This document shows positions 26,761 to 35,282 of a stretch of DNA of 64,000 nucleotides, in pieces. The stretch is from contig NZ_CP172558.1 of NCBI RefSeq assembly GCF_046530675.1, positions 1,054,001 to 1,118,000 of the forward strand. Reading direction: 5' to 3'. How positions within the stretch are numbered: the stretch's first letter is position 1; every line of letters starts with the position of its first letter. A program made the position numbers and the translations under genes. Under the pieces are notes generated by a model, which was not told the origin of the DNA, did not search any database, and saw only the letters and a program-made list of their open reading frames with translations. The stretch comes from Chitinibacter sp046530675. GTDB taxonomy: Bacteria > Pseudomonadota > Gammaproteobacteria > Burkholderiales > Chitinibacteraceae.

Positions 26761-27978
26761 ATGAAAGCTCTTTTTCTGCTGCTCGCAACACTGGGCTCCG
26801 GTGTCGTAGTCGCAGCACCGCCCAGCGAGACCAGTGATGTCATCGTTATTTTTCATAACAACACCACATCGACGAGATTTCACGGGCTGGCCAAAGCCGA
26901 TGAAAGGATGGCGGCCAACCCCGAGGCTTGGAATTATCTCGATCAGGGTTTGCTCGGTGTGGTGCAAAAGCTGGAATCACATCATCAATTCAAGGCCAAT
27001 CATGTATTCAGCTATGCCACACGCGGGTTTGCAGCCAGGCTGAACAAGAGCCAGATTGATGCCTTGCGACTCGACAAGTCGGTGGCATATATCGAACCGG
27101 ACCAGCCCGTCAGCATCATTGCTCAAACCTTGCCCTGGGGCATAGACCGGATCGGGGCTGATCAGAGCTGGACACTGGCCGGCAACGGCTCGGGATCGGT
27201 CAGTGGTATTAATGTTTATGTCATTGATACGGGCGTCTATGCACATCCGGATCTGAATCTGGTTCGGCACGTCAATTTTGCCGGAGGGCAAAATGCTGAT
27301 TGCAATGGCCACGGTACTCACGTCGCCGGAACGATTGCCGCCAAAGATAATGATGCTTACGTCGTCGGCGTTGCTCCCGGCTTGCCACTGACTGGCGTCA
27401 AAGTCCTCGGCTGCAACGGATCGGGGTCGATGTCGGGCGTGATCAAAGGCGTGGACTGGGTCACAGCCAATGCAGTACGACCCGCCATTGCCAATATGAG
27501 TCTGGGCGGCGGCGTCAGTCAGGCGCTGGACGATGCCATTGTCCGTTCAGCCAATCTGGGCGTTTTTTATGCGCTGGCAGCAGGCAATAGCGGCGCCAAC
27601 GCCTGCAATAGTTCTCCCGCACGAGTGGGCGGCAATATCAATAATGGCATCGTCACCACGGCCGCGACTGATTCGGCCGATAAGGAAGCCTCATGGAGCA
27701 ATTACGGGCCATGCGTCGATATCTGGGCGCCGGGGGTCAGTATCTTGTCGACCAAGCTCAAAGGTGGAGTGACCACCATGTCAGGCACATCAATGGCATC
27801 GCCTCATACCGCCGGCGCTGCTGCGCTTTACTGGGCAACGTGGTCGCAATGGTCTAATGAAGCGAGCGCGACACCTCAGGAAATCGAATACAAATTGAAG
27901 CTGGAAGCATTCAAATTAAGCACCACAAGCAAAGATGGTCGCTTGATTAATCTGCTCAATACTGTGCCTTTGCCTTAG
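26761..27978 (+). CDS. Secreted subtilisin-like serine protease, proteinase K type (S8)
   Basis: 405 residues from ATG 26761, preceded by AGGAGG. Signal peptide MKALFLLLATLGSGVVVAA, an inhibitor I9-like propeptide (about residues 28-120, VIVIFHNNTTSTRFHGL ... VAYIEPDQPV), then the S8 catalytic domain. Catalytic Asp is in VYVIDTGVYAHP, His in CNGHGTHVAGTIA, oxyanion Asn in ALAAGNSGANACN and Ser in GTSMASPHTAGAA. The first three cysteines and spacing fit the proteinase K subgroup. No C-terminal secretion domain is visible, so export by Sec and type II secretion is inferred. Confidence 0.96.
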   Translation: MKALFLLLATLGSGVVVAAPPSETSDVIVIFHNNTTSTRFHGLAKADERMAANPEAWNYLDQGLLGVVQKLESHHQFKANHVFSYATRGFAARLNKSQIDALRLDKSVAYIEPDQPVSIIAQTLPWGIDRIGADQSWTLAGNGSGSVSGINVYVIDTGVYAHPDLNLVRHVNFAGGQNADCNGHGTHVAGTIAAKDNDAYVVGVAPGLPLTGVKVLGCNGSGSMSGVIKGVDWVTANAVRPAIANMSLGGGVSQALDDAIVRSANLGVFYALAAGNSGANACNSSPARVGGNINNGIVTTAATDSADKEASWSNYGPCVDIWAPGVSILSTKLKGGVTTMSGTSMASPHTAGAAALYWATWSQWSNEASATPQEIEYKLKLEAFKLSTTSKDGRLINLLNTVPLP

Positions 27979-27996
27979 CTGATGTAGATGTCAGCG

Positions 27997-28028
27997 CCGC
28001 CTTCCTTTAACCCTTCGAAGGAAGGCGG
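27997..28028. terminator. Hairpin between convergent protease and exporter genes
   Basis: CCGCCTTCCTT (27997-28007) pairs perfectly with AAGGAAGGCGG (28018-28028) around a 10-base loop. Position between convergent genes supports termination; T-run is weak. Confidence 0.6.
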
Positions 28029-28068
28029 AAATAATCCACAGCACTTATCCACAAGACTTGATCGCCCG

Positions 28069-28851
28069 TTAACCACCCGCACCCGCCCAATGCCGCATTC
28101 CCAATTTCCACTGCCAGTGCAGCGCGTACAGCGAAGTTGCGGCAATAGCGGCCATTAGCGTGATCGTGCTCCAGACATTTGCATCGCGCAGCAAAGCCAG
28201 ACTGGGCCACCAAACAATGCCGGCCAGCGGTAAAGCCATAAAAGCATAGCGGGCGAGTTTGGGGAAAAGCTCGAGCGGGTAACGCGACATATCGGTCAGC
28301 TTACCGACGGTGATCTGCATCGCAAACGACTCACCAAACCAGAAGCAGCTCGATACAGCCATCATATTGACAAATAGCAACACAATCGCCGCAAATGGCA
28401 CCATGATCCAGAATTTAAGCCAGAACATCCCGTCGAGCAGAAATGGCGTATTCCACAAGCCGAAAATGCAATACGCCAAGCCGGTAAACAGGCAGATGAA
28501 ACCCTGCGGATGAAAACGCTCAAGCGCCAAAAGCAGCAGCGGATGGCCAGGGCGGGTGTAAAACCGTGTGAAATCGCCGTTTTTCAGCCAGACCTCCACC
28601 CAATACATCGCGTTATAACAGCTGCTTTGCGGCGCAAAAATCGTGAACATAAAGCCCTGCATAAAGATGATTTCGCCACGACTCCAGCCCATCACCGAGC
28701 CCGAAGCACCCAGCATAAAGTAGACCGTCAGCATGCTGGCGAGCGACGTTGAGATCACGCCAAGCATAATCAGGCCAAAATCGGCGCGATTTTCCAGTTT
28801 TGCCGCTGCGTCGGCGCGCGCCATGCGCAGGTAGGCGGTGGCAAAAGTCAT
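28069..28851 (-). CDS. ABC-2 family exporter permease (ABC2_membrane_6 type), second subunit
   Basis: 260 residues with about six hydrophobic segments. ARADAAAKLENRADFGLIML at the N-terminus, YNAMYWVEVWLKNGDFTRFY and the RPGHPLLLLALERF segment resemble the viologen/bacteriocin-type exporter permeases of the PF06182 group. Those usually occur as pairs with one ATPase. The partner permease (30721) and ATPase (31503) lie upstream in the same direction, with lipocalin-like and MATE genes in between. Substrate unknown. Confidence 0.85.
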   Translation of the reverse strand: MTFATAYLRMARADAAAKLENRADFGLIMLGVISTSLASMLTVYFMLGASGSVMGWSRGEIIFMQGFMFTIFAPQSSCYNAMYWVEVWLKNGDFTRFYTRPGHPLLLLALERFHPQGFICLFTGLAYCIFGLWNTPFLLDGMFWLKFWIMVPFAAIVLLFVNMMAVSSCFWFGESFAMQITVGKLTDMSRYPLELFPKLARYAFMALPLAGIVWWPSLALLRDANVWSTITLMAAIAATSLYALHWQWKLGMRHWAGAGG

Positions 28852-28954
28852 ACTACCCTTCCTGTGGATAAGTTTGTGAGCAAGTTATTAACAAGCTGTG
28901 CGTGGGCCTGTGTTTTTGCTGTGCGCAATTTGACTGAACTTCTGCTCAGCCACT

Positions 28955-30292
28955 TCATGCGATAACTTTGCGCAACCAGAAATATTGCTTGATCCGCAAA
29001 CGCGTCAACATCGCCTTCGAGATATCTTCGAGCATGACCAGTACAAAAATCACCGGCAAACTGAACTTGAAGACAAATGCCCCAAGCATTGCCAGTGGAA
29101 TCCCGATTCCCCACTGGCCGATCAAATCAATTTTGAGCCCAGCACCCACATCGCCACCACTACGCAGCACGCCACTAATGCCGACTGCATTAATCGTTTT
29201 GACCCAGAAAGTCAGCACCATAATCATATAAATACTGATCGCAATGCTGGCTTTATCGCCATCGAGCCTGAACAGGTTCAGAAATAAGGGCATGACGGCC
29301 AGCAGCAATACGCCGAGGGTAATCGATGTGAAAATGCTGTATTTCAGATATTTGTGACCATCCGTCTTGGCCTGATCGAACCGGGCTTGCCCCAGTGTAT
29401 TGCCAAGCAAAATTGCCGTTGCAGTCGCCAGGCCCTGCTCGATTGCAGCACTGATCGATTCGAGTGGCGTTAATGACGCCATCACCGCAAGCGACGCAGT
29501 TCCCATGCGACCATATATCATGCTGTAAATAAAAATCCCCAGCGCCCACAGCAGGCCGTTGATCGTTGCGGGAATCGAAATTGCAGTGTAGGTGCCGATT
29601 TCCTGCCGCGTGATCGATACCAAATCGCCCAGCCGGGGCAGCAGAGCGGAGCCTTTCAGCAGAAAGTAGCCCAGCAGCAGCATCGATTCGACTGCGGCAC
29701 TGATGACAGTCCCCCAAGCAGCACCCAGAATGCCCTGCGCCGCAAAACCCGCTATACCAAAAATCAATACATAGCTCAGCAGCACATTGAGCAAGACGCC
29801 AATCAGGCTGGCATAAGTCGCCATCGATGCACGACCCGAAACGCGCAATGCAATTCCCGCCACATTGTTAATTGACAGAAAGACAAAAGCGAATGCAAAG
29901 ATTTGTAAATAGGCTGCCGCATTAGCAATCAATGCCGCATCCTGACTCGCCAAACTCAGCCAGTGCGGTGCCGCAAACGTGAACAAAATGAGGATAGGTA
30001 ACAACACAAACAGGCTGGATGTCGCCAAAGCCAGCCAGACCGATTTACGCAAACCGACAATATTCTGCTCGCCCCAATATTGCGCCCCCAGCACACTGCA
30101 ACCACTGACCAAACCACCCAGCGCAACCAGCCCGACCATAATGGCTTTGCCCGAAATACCGACAGCGGCTACCTGTGTCATACCCAGCGATGAAGTCATC
30201 AAAATGTCGGCGATATTGCGTGCCGATAAAAACAACAACTGCATCGTCACCGGAATCGCCAGCGCATAAAATTTATACAATTCTTTTTTCAT
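28955..30292 (-). CDS. MATE family multidrug efflux transporter
   Basis: 445 residues from ATG 30292; a GTG three codons earlier is an alternative. Twelve hydrophobic segments are readable, starting KFYALAIPVTMQLLFLSARN. The two internally related halves of the MATE fold carry ISGKAIMVGLVALGGLVSGCSV in the first and LAVMASLTPLESISAAIEQGL in the second. MATE proteins export cationic drugs using sodium or proton gradients in the inner membrane. It lies between the two ABC-2 permease genes of one operon, which is unusual. Confidence 0.93.
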   Translation of the reverse strand: MKKELYKFYALAIPVTMQLLFLSARNIADILMTSSLGMTQVAAVGISGKAIMVGLVALGGLVSGCSVLGAQYWGEQNIVGLRKSVWLALATSSLFVLLPILILFTFAAPHWLSLASQDAALIANAAAYLQIFAFAFVFLSINNVAGIALRVSGRASMATYASLIGVLLNVLLSYVLIFGIAGFAAQGILGAAWGTVISAAVESMLLLGYFLLKGSALLPRLGDLVSITRQEIGTYTAISIPATINGLLWALGIFIYSMIYGRMGTASLAVMASLTPLESISAAIEQGLATATAILLGNTLGQARFDQAKTDGHKYLKYSIFTSITLGVLLLAVMPLFLNLFRLDGDKASIAISIYMIMVLTFWVKTINAVGISGVLRSGGDVGAGLKIDLIGQWGIGIPLAMLGAFVFKFSLPVIFVLVMLEDISKAMLTRLRIKQYFWLRKVIA

Positions 30293-30354
30293 TCCCGACA
30301 CCTTGATCAGTTTTTATCCGGCACCTCCGAAGTGCCTAAATCATCGCGTTAGAT

Positions 30355-30708
30355 CTATCCCACCCGCCGCCAGATTTCATATTCGACCTGACGCTCGCCT
30401 TCGAAACGGCGGTTGTGCCACAAATCGTCGATCAGTTGGAACTGAAACACATAGCTCTGGCCGACCATCGCACCGTATGACGCCATATCGGGAGACTCTG
30501 TATAACGCTCGGCATCAAAAGTATAAGTACCGCTGGCCGACGCATAAAAAGCACCGTCTTTGAGCGTCAGAAAAGTAAAGTGCCGCTCGGTAATCACTTT
30601 GCGTGAGCTGAGGGCATTCATATCGTAAATCTCAACCGTCTGTCCGGGCTCGCCACATTCGCCCGACACCAGTTGCCATGCACCAATAAACGGGTTGTTA
30701 TCCATCAT
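30355..30708 (-). CDS. Lipocalin-like domain protein
   Basis: 117 residues. Two consecutive ATG codons (30708 and 30705) follow AGGAGG; the second has the better 7-base spacing. The N-terminal NPFIGAWQLVSGE is the usual opening of small cytoplasmic lipocalin-like domains (GxW motif), and the rest alternates in beta-strand-like fashion, ending RQVEYEIWRRVG. No signal peptide is visible. Binding of a small hydrophobic ligand is possible. It is in an operon with an ABC-2 exporter and a MATE transporter. Confidence 0.78.
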   Translation of the reverse strand: MMDNNPFIGAWQLVSGECGEPGQTVEIYDMNALSSRKVITERHFTFLTLKDGAFYASASGTYTFDAERYTESPDMASYGAMVGQSYVFQFQLIDDLWHNRRFEGERQVEYEIWRRVG

Positions 30709-30720
30709 TTTTCCTCCTGT

Positions 30721-31506
30721 TCAAGCACCAAAAATAACCAACCTGCGCTGAATCACTCGGCTCGCCCAGTTGGCCGCGCCAACAAACAGCAAAGCCCACA
30801 CGGCCTGAATCAATAGCGGCGTGATATCGCTCATTTGCCCGGTGAGATAGCTCACCGGTGTATTAAAAAAATGCGCAAAAGGCAGCCAATGCAAAATGGC
30901 TTGCGCGCCTGCGGGCAGGAAGGCGAGCGGGATCAGTGCGCCGCCCAGAAACTGCACCACCACATCCTTGCTGGCGGTGATGCCCCATAAATCGGTGGCG
31001 ATAAAGCCCGCCAGACCAACGACAAAATCAATACAGAACAGCAGCACAAAGGACAAGGCGATTGACGCAATCGCCAGCAGCCACGAGCTGGGCGTCAGGC
31101 GCAGACCGGCCCATAACAGAAACGCGCCAAAGGCGGGCAAAAAATAGGCCGCTTGCGCCAGCACGCGCCCCAGTGACATGGCGGCATGACGCAGTGGCAG
31201 CGAGACAGGTTGCGTCAAGGCGGTTGCCACTTCTCCCGAACGAATCTCTCGCGCCAGCCGCCAGTCGCCAAAGGCCTGCAACACGGCAAATAGCGTTTGC
31301 GCCGTCGCGACATGCAGCAAAGCCGTCGAGAAATTCATACCGGCATGCCGATCATTTCCGGCGTACAAAGCCTGCCACAGGTAATACAGCAACCACATGC
31401 CCAAGAGATAACCCAGGGTGAGTATGGCTCTGCCACGCTTATCTGTCGCGACGATGCGGGCATTACCCCATGCCAAAGCAGTACAGGCTTTCAATCTGTG
31501 CTTCAT
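30721..31506 (-). CDS. ABC-2 family exporter permease, first subunit
   Basis: 261 residues with six predicted membrane segments. Features such as HVATAQTLFAVLQAFGDWRL, REIRSGEVATALTQPVSLPL and VVQFLGGALIPLAFLPAGAQ match PF06182-type exporter permeases. It overlaps the ATPase stop by four bases (ATGA), so the two are translationally coupled. It probably forms a heterodimeric channel with the permease at 28069. Confidence 0.87.
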   Translation of the reverse strand: MKHRLKACTALAWGNARIVATDKRGRAILTLGYLLGMWLLYYLWQALYAGNDRHAGMNFSTALLHVATAQTLFAVLQAFGDWRLAREIRSGEVATALTQPVSLPLRHAAMSLGRVLAQAAYFLPAFGAFLLWAGLRLTPSSWLLAIASIALSFVLLFCIDFVVGLAGFIATDLWGITASKDVVVQFLGGALIPLAFLPAGAQAILHWLPFAHFFNTPVSYLTGQMSDITPLLIQAVWALLFVGAANWASRVIQRRLVIFGA

Positions 31507-32528
31507 ACAGCAGCTTCCTCCGCCACATCGGAGCGCAGCTGTTTGCCGACATAAAACCCATGCAGCAAGTCTTCAAAGCTCTGCTCGACTGGCTTGATTT
31601 CATGTACGGTAAATGGGGCCAGTGTCTTGACCAAATCGGCAAAGGGGAGGGCGTCGTCGTGGCGAGCGACTTCCAGCCAGTCGCCATTGCTACGCACAGC
31701 CAGAGCGGCCGGATGCGCGGCGAGCACTTCATTCGCCGCAGCAATCTGGCTAGCATCAACCCGCGCCGCCCACCAGCGCCCGTCACCGGCGTGAGCACGA
31801 AAATCACTTAAACTGCCGTCAAAACGCAGCGTGCCGTGGTCGATCAGCAGCAAACGGCGGGTAAGTCGCTCAATATCGCCGACATCGTGCGAGGTAATCA
31901 GCACCGTCGTTCCGGCTTCCTGATTGAGCTTGCGTATCAGCGCGCGCATCCGTGATTTCATTTCCAGATCGAGACCTATTGTTGGTTCGTCGAGAAAAAC
32001 GACTTCGGGCGCGTGCAGAAATGCGGCGGCAATTTCACACAGCATGCGCTGCCCTAGGCTCAGCGTGCGCGCGGGTCTATCCCAGAACTCATCCATACCG
32101 CCATCAGCGCGAAACAGTTTGAGCTGTTGCTGGTACACGGCGTCCGGCACGTCAAACAGCGCCTGCAAAATGGCAAACGAGTCGCGTACCGGCAGGTCTT
32201 GCCACAATTGCGAGCGCTGACCAAACACGACACCAATCCGTTTGACATATTGCTGGCGCTGCCGCATCGGGTCAAACCCCGCCACCGTCACACGACCACT
32301 CGATGGCGCCAGAATGCCGGTCAGCATTTTGATCGTCGTCGATTTGCCCGCGCCATTGGGGCCAACCAAGGCCACGCATTCGCCGCGCGCGATGTCAAAA
32401 CTCACCTCGCTAACGGATTTGTTTTCGTTGTATTGCGGCTGCAATAGCTGGGTAAAGCGCTCCTGCCAGTTGCTCGCGGCGCGCGGGGTTTTGTAAATGC
32501 GGCTGAGGTTTTGGGCTTGGATGAGCAT
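31503..32528 (-). CDS. ABC-2 exporter ATP-binding protein
   Basis: 341 residues. Walker A GPNGAGKSTTIKMLTG near residues 56-71, signature LSLGQRMLCEIAAAF near 160-174, Walker B VVFLDEPTIGLDLEM, and switch His in LITSHDVGDIERLT. The N-terminal LSRIYKTPRAASNWQERF and the C-terminal DUF4162-like extension fit ATPases that pair with PF06182 permeases. First gene of a five-gene minus-strand operon. The substrate may be an antibiotic, lipid or other amphiphile; nothing in sequence settles it. Confidence 0.93.
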   Translation of the reverse strand: MLIQAQNLSRIYKTPRAASNWQERFTQLLQPQYNENKSVSEVSFDIARGECVALVGPNGAGKSTTIKMLTGILAPSSGRVTVAGFDPMRQRQQYVKRIGVVFGQRSQLWQDLPVRDSFAILQALFDVPDAVYQQQLKLFRADGGMDEFWDRPARTLSLGQRMLCEIAAAFLHAPEVVFLDEPTIGLDLEMKSRMRALIRKLNQEAGTTVLITSHDVGDIERLTRRLLLIDHGTLRFDGSLSDFRAHAGDGRWWAARVDASQIAAANEVLAAHPAALAVRSNGDWLEVARHDDALPFADLVKTLAPFTVHEIKPVEQSFEDLLHGFYVGKQLRSDVAEEAAV

Positions 32529-32630
32529 TATTTTCTACCTATTTTCATTAATCCATCAGCGATACCAACAACGCTGACGAGTCTTGATTTCCCTTCATGG
32601 CATGAGTATCTACACCAGTTTTTCGCATTT

Positions 32631-32752
32631 GTTCCCCCCTTCGTCGAAGGGGGGCTAGGGGGGATTTTTGCGCAATTTAAGTGCAGTATTTGACTGCCCA
32701 AATAGAGCCAAATCCCCCTTAATCCCCCTTTTACAAAGGGGGAAACTGCTGC
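32631..32752. repeat. Paired CCCCC/GGGGG intergenic repeat, copy B
   Basis: Left hairpin TTCCCCCCTTCGTCGAAGGG then GGGGGATTTTT; right half AAATCCCCCTTAATCCCCC then TTTTACAAAGGGGGAAACTG. The halves face each other with about 40 bases between. Same architecture as 19213-19337. It fills most of the 310-base gap between ATPase and esterase genes, which holds no gene. Confidence 0.75.
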
Positions 32753-32838
32753 GGTAGCTCAACTTGCTGTGTTTTAAGCCACCAATGGCGTTGTGTAGAT
32801 ACTCATGCCTTCATGGAGGGGGAACTGGATGCGAGCGC

Positions 32839-34203
32839 TTAAACCCCGCCATAAAAACGCAAATAGAGATTTAAGCGTTCTTCATTCCAGTAAAAGCTGT
32901 CGTGCCCACCCGCGCCGGTGCTGAATTGATATTGCGCGCCGCGCAGCTTCAGTTGAGCGGCGAAATCTTTGCTTTCTTTAAGGATTTCAAAATCCTGTTC
33001 ACCGGCGTCCAGCCAGAATTGCATGCCATCGAGCGGTGCGTTTTTAACCAGCAACATCGGGTCGCGCACCGAGCGCGTTGCGACGTCGGGGTAGAGCCAG
33101 TTGAGGACAAATTCGCCAAAACGGTAATTGGCACGGCCTGCGCCCAAGATCGCCGGGCTATGGCCGCCGACGCGGCTAAACGTCGTCGGATGGCGTAAAG
33201 CCAGCGCCACCGCGCCGTAGCCGCCCATTGAAATCCCGCCTATCCAGCGTGCAGCGGGTCGGGCATCGACGGCAAACTGTTTTTCAGTCCACGGAATCAG
33301 CTCGGCTAGCAAGTAATCCTCGTAGCGGCCTTCGCCAAAGCGGTCGCTGCGAAAAGTGCGCTCGGACGGCGCGCTGGCGGTATTGGTATACCAGCTATTG
33401 TCGGCCTGCGGCGCGACGATAATCATCGGCTGCAGCTGGCCTTTTGCAATCAGTTCGTCGGCAAGACCGCCAAGGCCGGTGTTATACAGCGCGTCGCTTT
33501 CGCTGTTATTGAACGCGGGCAACCAGTACAGCACCGGGTATTTTTTTGCTGCGTCATAGCCTTGCGGCAGATAGACCTGCACGCGCATAGTCTTTTGCAG
33601 CGCCTTACTTTGCAGCGTGAGGTTACGGTAATCGGTGCTAGCGCCCGCCGCCATCACACCGCCTTGGTCGTTGAGAGCGGCCAGCTCGATGCCAGCAAAA
33701 TGCACGGTGCCGACTGCGCCAGCCGATTCGACCCAATGCTCGAGCACCAGATGGAAATTGAACGCCGCATCGACCGTCAGATCGTAATGCTGCCACTGAT
33801 GGCCATCACGCAAGGTGTGCGGAAAACCCGCCGCAGTACCTGCCAGCCAAGTCGTTCGGCCGGGAAAATCGGACGAAATACCGATCACGCCGCCGCAGTT
33901 TTTCGCCGGACAAGTGCCGAGATAATCAAACGACAAGCGATACTTGCCTGCTTTGAAACGCGCTTTCGAGAAAAAGTCGCCGCCCATGACTTTCTTGTCA
34001 AAGCGCAGCACTTTTTTATCGCCACCCAAAGGGTCGGCCACAAAGTGACCAAACAGCGGCACGCTGCCGTCGCCTTTCTGGCCTATCCACTGGCTGGTGT
34101 CCGAGTCCATATTTTCGCGCAGCAGCACGCGATCGGCGGCAGTAGCCATATTCACTGCGCCAATGCTCAGCACCAGACAAATCAGCAACTTCTGTGTATC
34201 CAT
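32839..34203 (-). CDS. Secreted esterase of the esterase D / PF00756 family
   Basis: 454 residues from ATG 34203 with AAGGA upstream; the longer open frame before it is antisense noise over the next gene. Signal peptide MDTQKLLICLVLSIGAVNMATAA. Residues about 25-185 form a beta-rich accessory domain (LRENMDSDTSQWIGQKGDG...), possibly carbohydrate-binding. The C-terminal alpha/beta hydrolase has VLYWLPAFNNSESD, nucleophile elbow GGISMGGYGAVALALRHP (Ser), LDAGEQDFE (Asp) and GGHDSFYWNE (His). Feruloyl or acetyl-xylan-type esterase activity outside the cytoplasm is plausible but not shown. It lies four bases after the phosphotransferase gene. Confidence 0.88.
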   Translation of the reverse strand: MDTQKLLICLVLSIGAVNMATAADRVLLRENMDSDTSQWIGQKGDGSVPLFGHFVADPLGGDKKVLRFDKKVMGGDFFSKARFKAGKYRLSFDYLGTCPAKNCGGVIGISSDFPGRTTWLAGTAAGFPHTLRDGHQWQHYDLTVDAAFNFHLVLEHWVESAGAVGTVHFAGIELAALNDQGGVMAAGASTDYRNLTLQSKALQKTMRVQVYLPQGYDAAKKYPVLYWLPAFNNSESDALYNTGLGGLADELIAKGQLQPMIIVAPQADNSWYTNTASAPSERTFRSDRFGEGRYEDYLLAELIPWTEKQFAVDARPAARWIGGISMGGYGAVALALRHPTTFSRVGGHSPAILGAGRANYRFGEFVLNWLYPDVATRSVRDPMLLVKNAPLDGMQFWLDAGEQDFEILKESKDFAAQLKLRGAQYQFSTGAGGHDSFYWNEERLNLYLRFYGGV

Positions 34204-34207
34204 GTTT

Positions 34208-35176
34208 TTAATCCTTGCACACAATTTCATCAGCAAACACCGCATCTTCTGCGGCCAATTTCGCCAATTTGTCGTCAAACCATTGCGCGTCGTACCAGCG
34301 CAGATTGCGGCTGTGCTTGGCGTCGTCCCACAAAGAAAAGAACCAGCGCCGTGCGGCAAAGCCGGGCGGAGCGGCGTAGTGCTGTAAATAGGTTTCGAGC
34401 AGATTGAGCTCGGGCGCAACGTCGGCGAGGTGGAAAATATCCTGCTCGCAATGGCGGAAGGCCACATCGCACGGGTCCAGTGCGGCGAGTAGTTCGCCGG
34501 TTTGCGCGTCAAACAGGAAATTGCCCGCGTGCGGATCGTCGTGCACCAGGCTCGATGGCATGCCCGCCAGCGGCGCAAGAAAACATTGGCGCGCCTGCCA
34601 CAGCAGCGCATAGGCGCGTTTTTGTTGCGGCGTAAATGGTGAGGCATCGCTTTGCACATAGTCGTGCAAGGGCAAAGTCCACGCTTCAAACGCGCTCAGC
34701 AAATCAGCAACAAAACAGCCGTTGGGCAATTCAAAACCGCGTGCGTCGCTGACGGCGTGCCAGCCGAGCAAGACATCGACCACTTGCTGCGCGGTGTGCT
34801 CAGGATGCGCCCACGGTTTGGCAACGTCCCACGGGGCGACGCCGGGCAGGCGGCTCAGCAATAGTGTTTCGATTGGATAACCTAGGTCTGCCATGCCACT
34901 TCCCAGCACTTGCGGCATCGGCACGCGGCAATGTGGTCGCAGGCGCGCTAAACCGGCGATTTCTCGTTCCACACGCCCCGGCTGCCAGCCAAATTTGACA
35001 ACAACATCACCTGAAACACCCGCAGCGCCATGCAATAGCACGGCAGTGCCATAAAAACCGGCAATTTCCTGATCCAGGCTTGCTGCCACGCCAAACTGTG
35101 CCAGATAGCAGGCGAGTGCGGCTTCGACATAGGGAGAGCAGAGATCAGCGAGAGTTGCTGCAAACGGTTCTGACAT
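34208..35176 (-). CDS. Aminoglycoside phosphotransferase-like kinase (APH family)
   Basis: 322 residues from ATG 35176; an ATG at 35203 is possible and neither has a strong ribosome site. Kinase-like features: VVVKFGWQPGRVEREIAGL (ATP-binding Lys and paired Glu near 70-85), catalytic loop SLVHDDPHAGNFLFD (Asp near residue 225) and metal-binding LAALDPCDVAFRHCEQDI. The family phosphorylates small molecules such as aminoglycosides, choline, homoserine or sugars. The operon-like link to a secreted esterase and the divergent AraC regulator suggests a catabolic or modification role. The substrate is unknown. Confidence 0.85.
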   Translation of the reverse strand: MSEPFAATLADLCSPYVEAALACYLAQFGVAASLDQEIAGFYGTAVLLHGAAGVSGDVVVKFGWQPGRVEREIAGLARLRPHCRVPMPQVLGSGMADLGYPIETLLLSRLPGVAPWDVAKPWAHPEHTAQQVVDVLLGWHAVSDARGFELPNGCFVADLLSAFEAWTLPLHDYVQSDASPFTPQQKRAYALLWQARQCFLAPLAGMPSSLVHDDPHAGNFLFDAQTGELLAALDPCDVAFRHCEQDIFHLADVAPELNLLETYLQHYAAPPGFAARRWFFSLWDDAKHSRNLRWYDAQWFDDKLAKLAAEDAVFADEIVCKD

Positions 35177-35282
35177 CACAATTACCAAATGCTGAATAAT
35201 CATTTTATTTAATCAGCTTGTTTATTCCATTGGAATGCCCGAAGATCACCTCTGATTTGTTCAAAACTCTCATCAAAACACC

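Noticed and set aside
34204..34689. Long N-terminal extension of the secreted esterase frame
   Set aside because: It runs antisense-frame through the well-supported kinase gene, is rich in Arg and Cys and lacks a signal; the signal peptide at 34203 with a ribosome site marks the true start.
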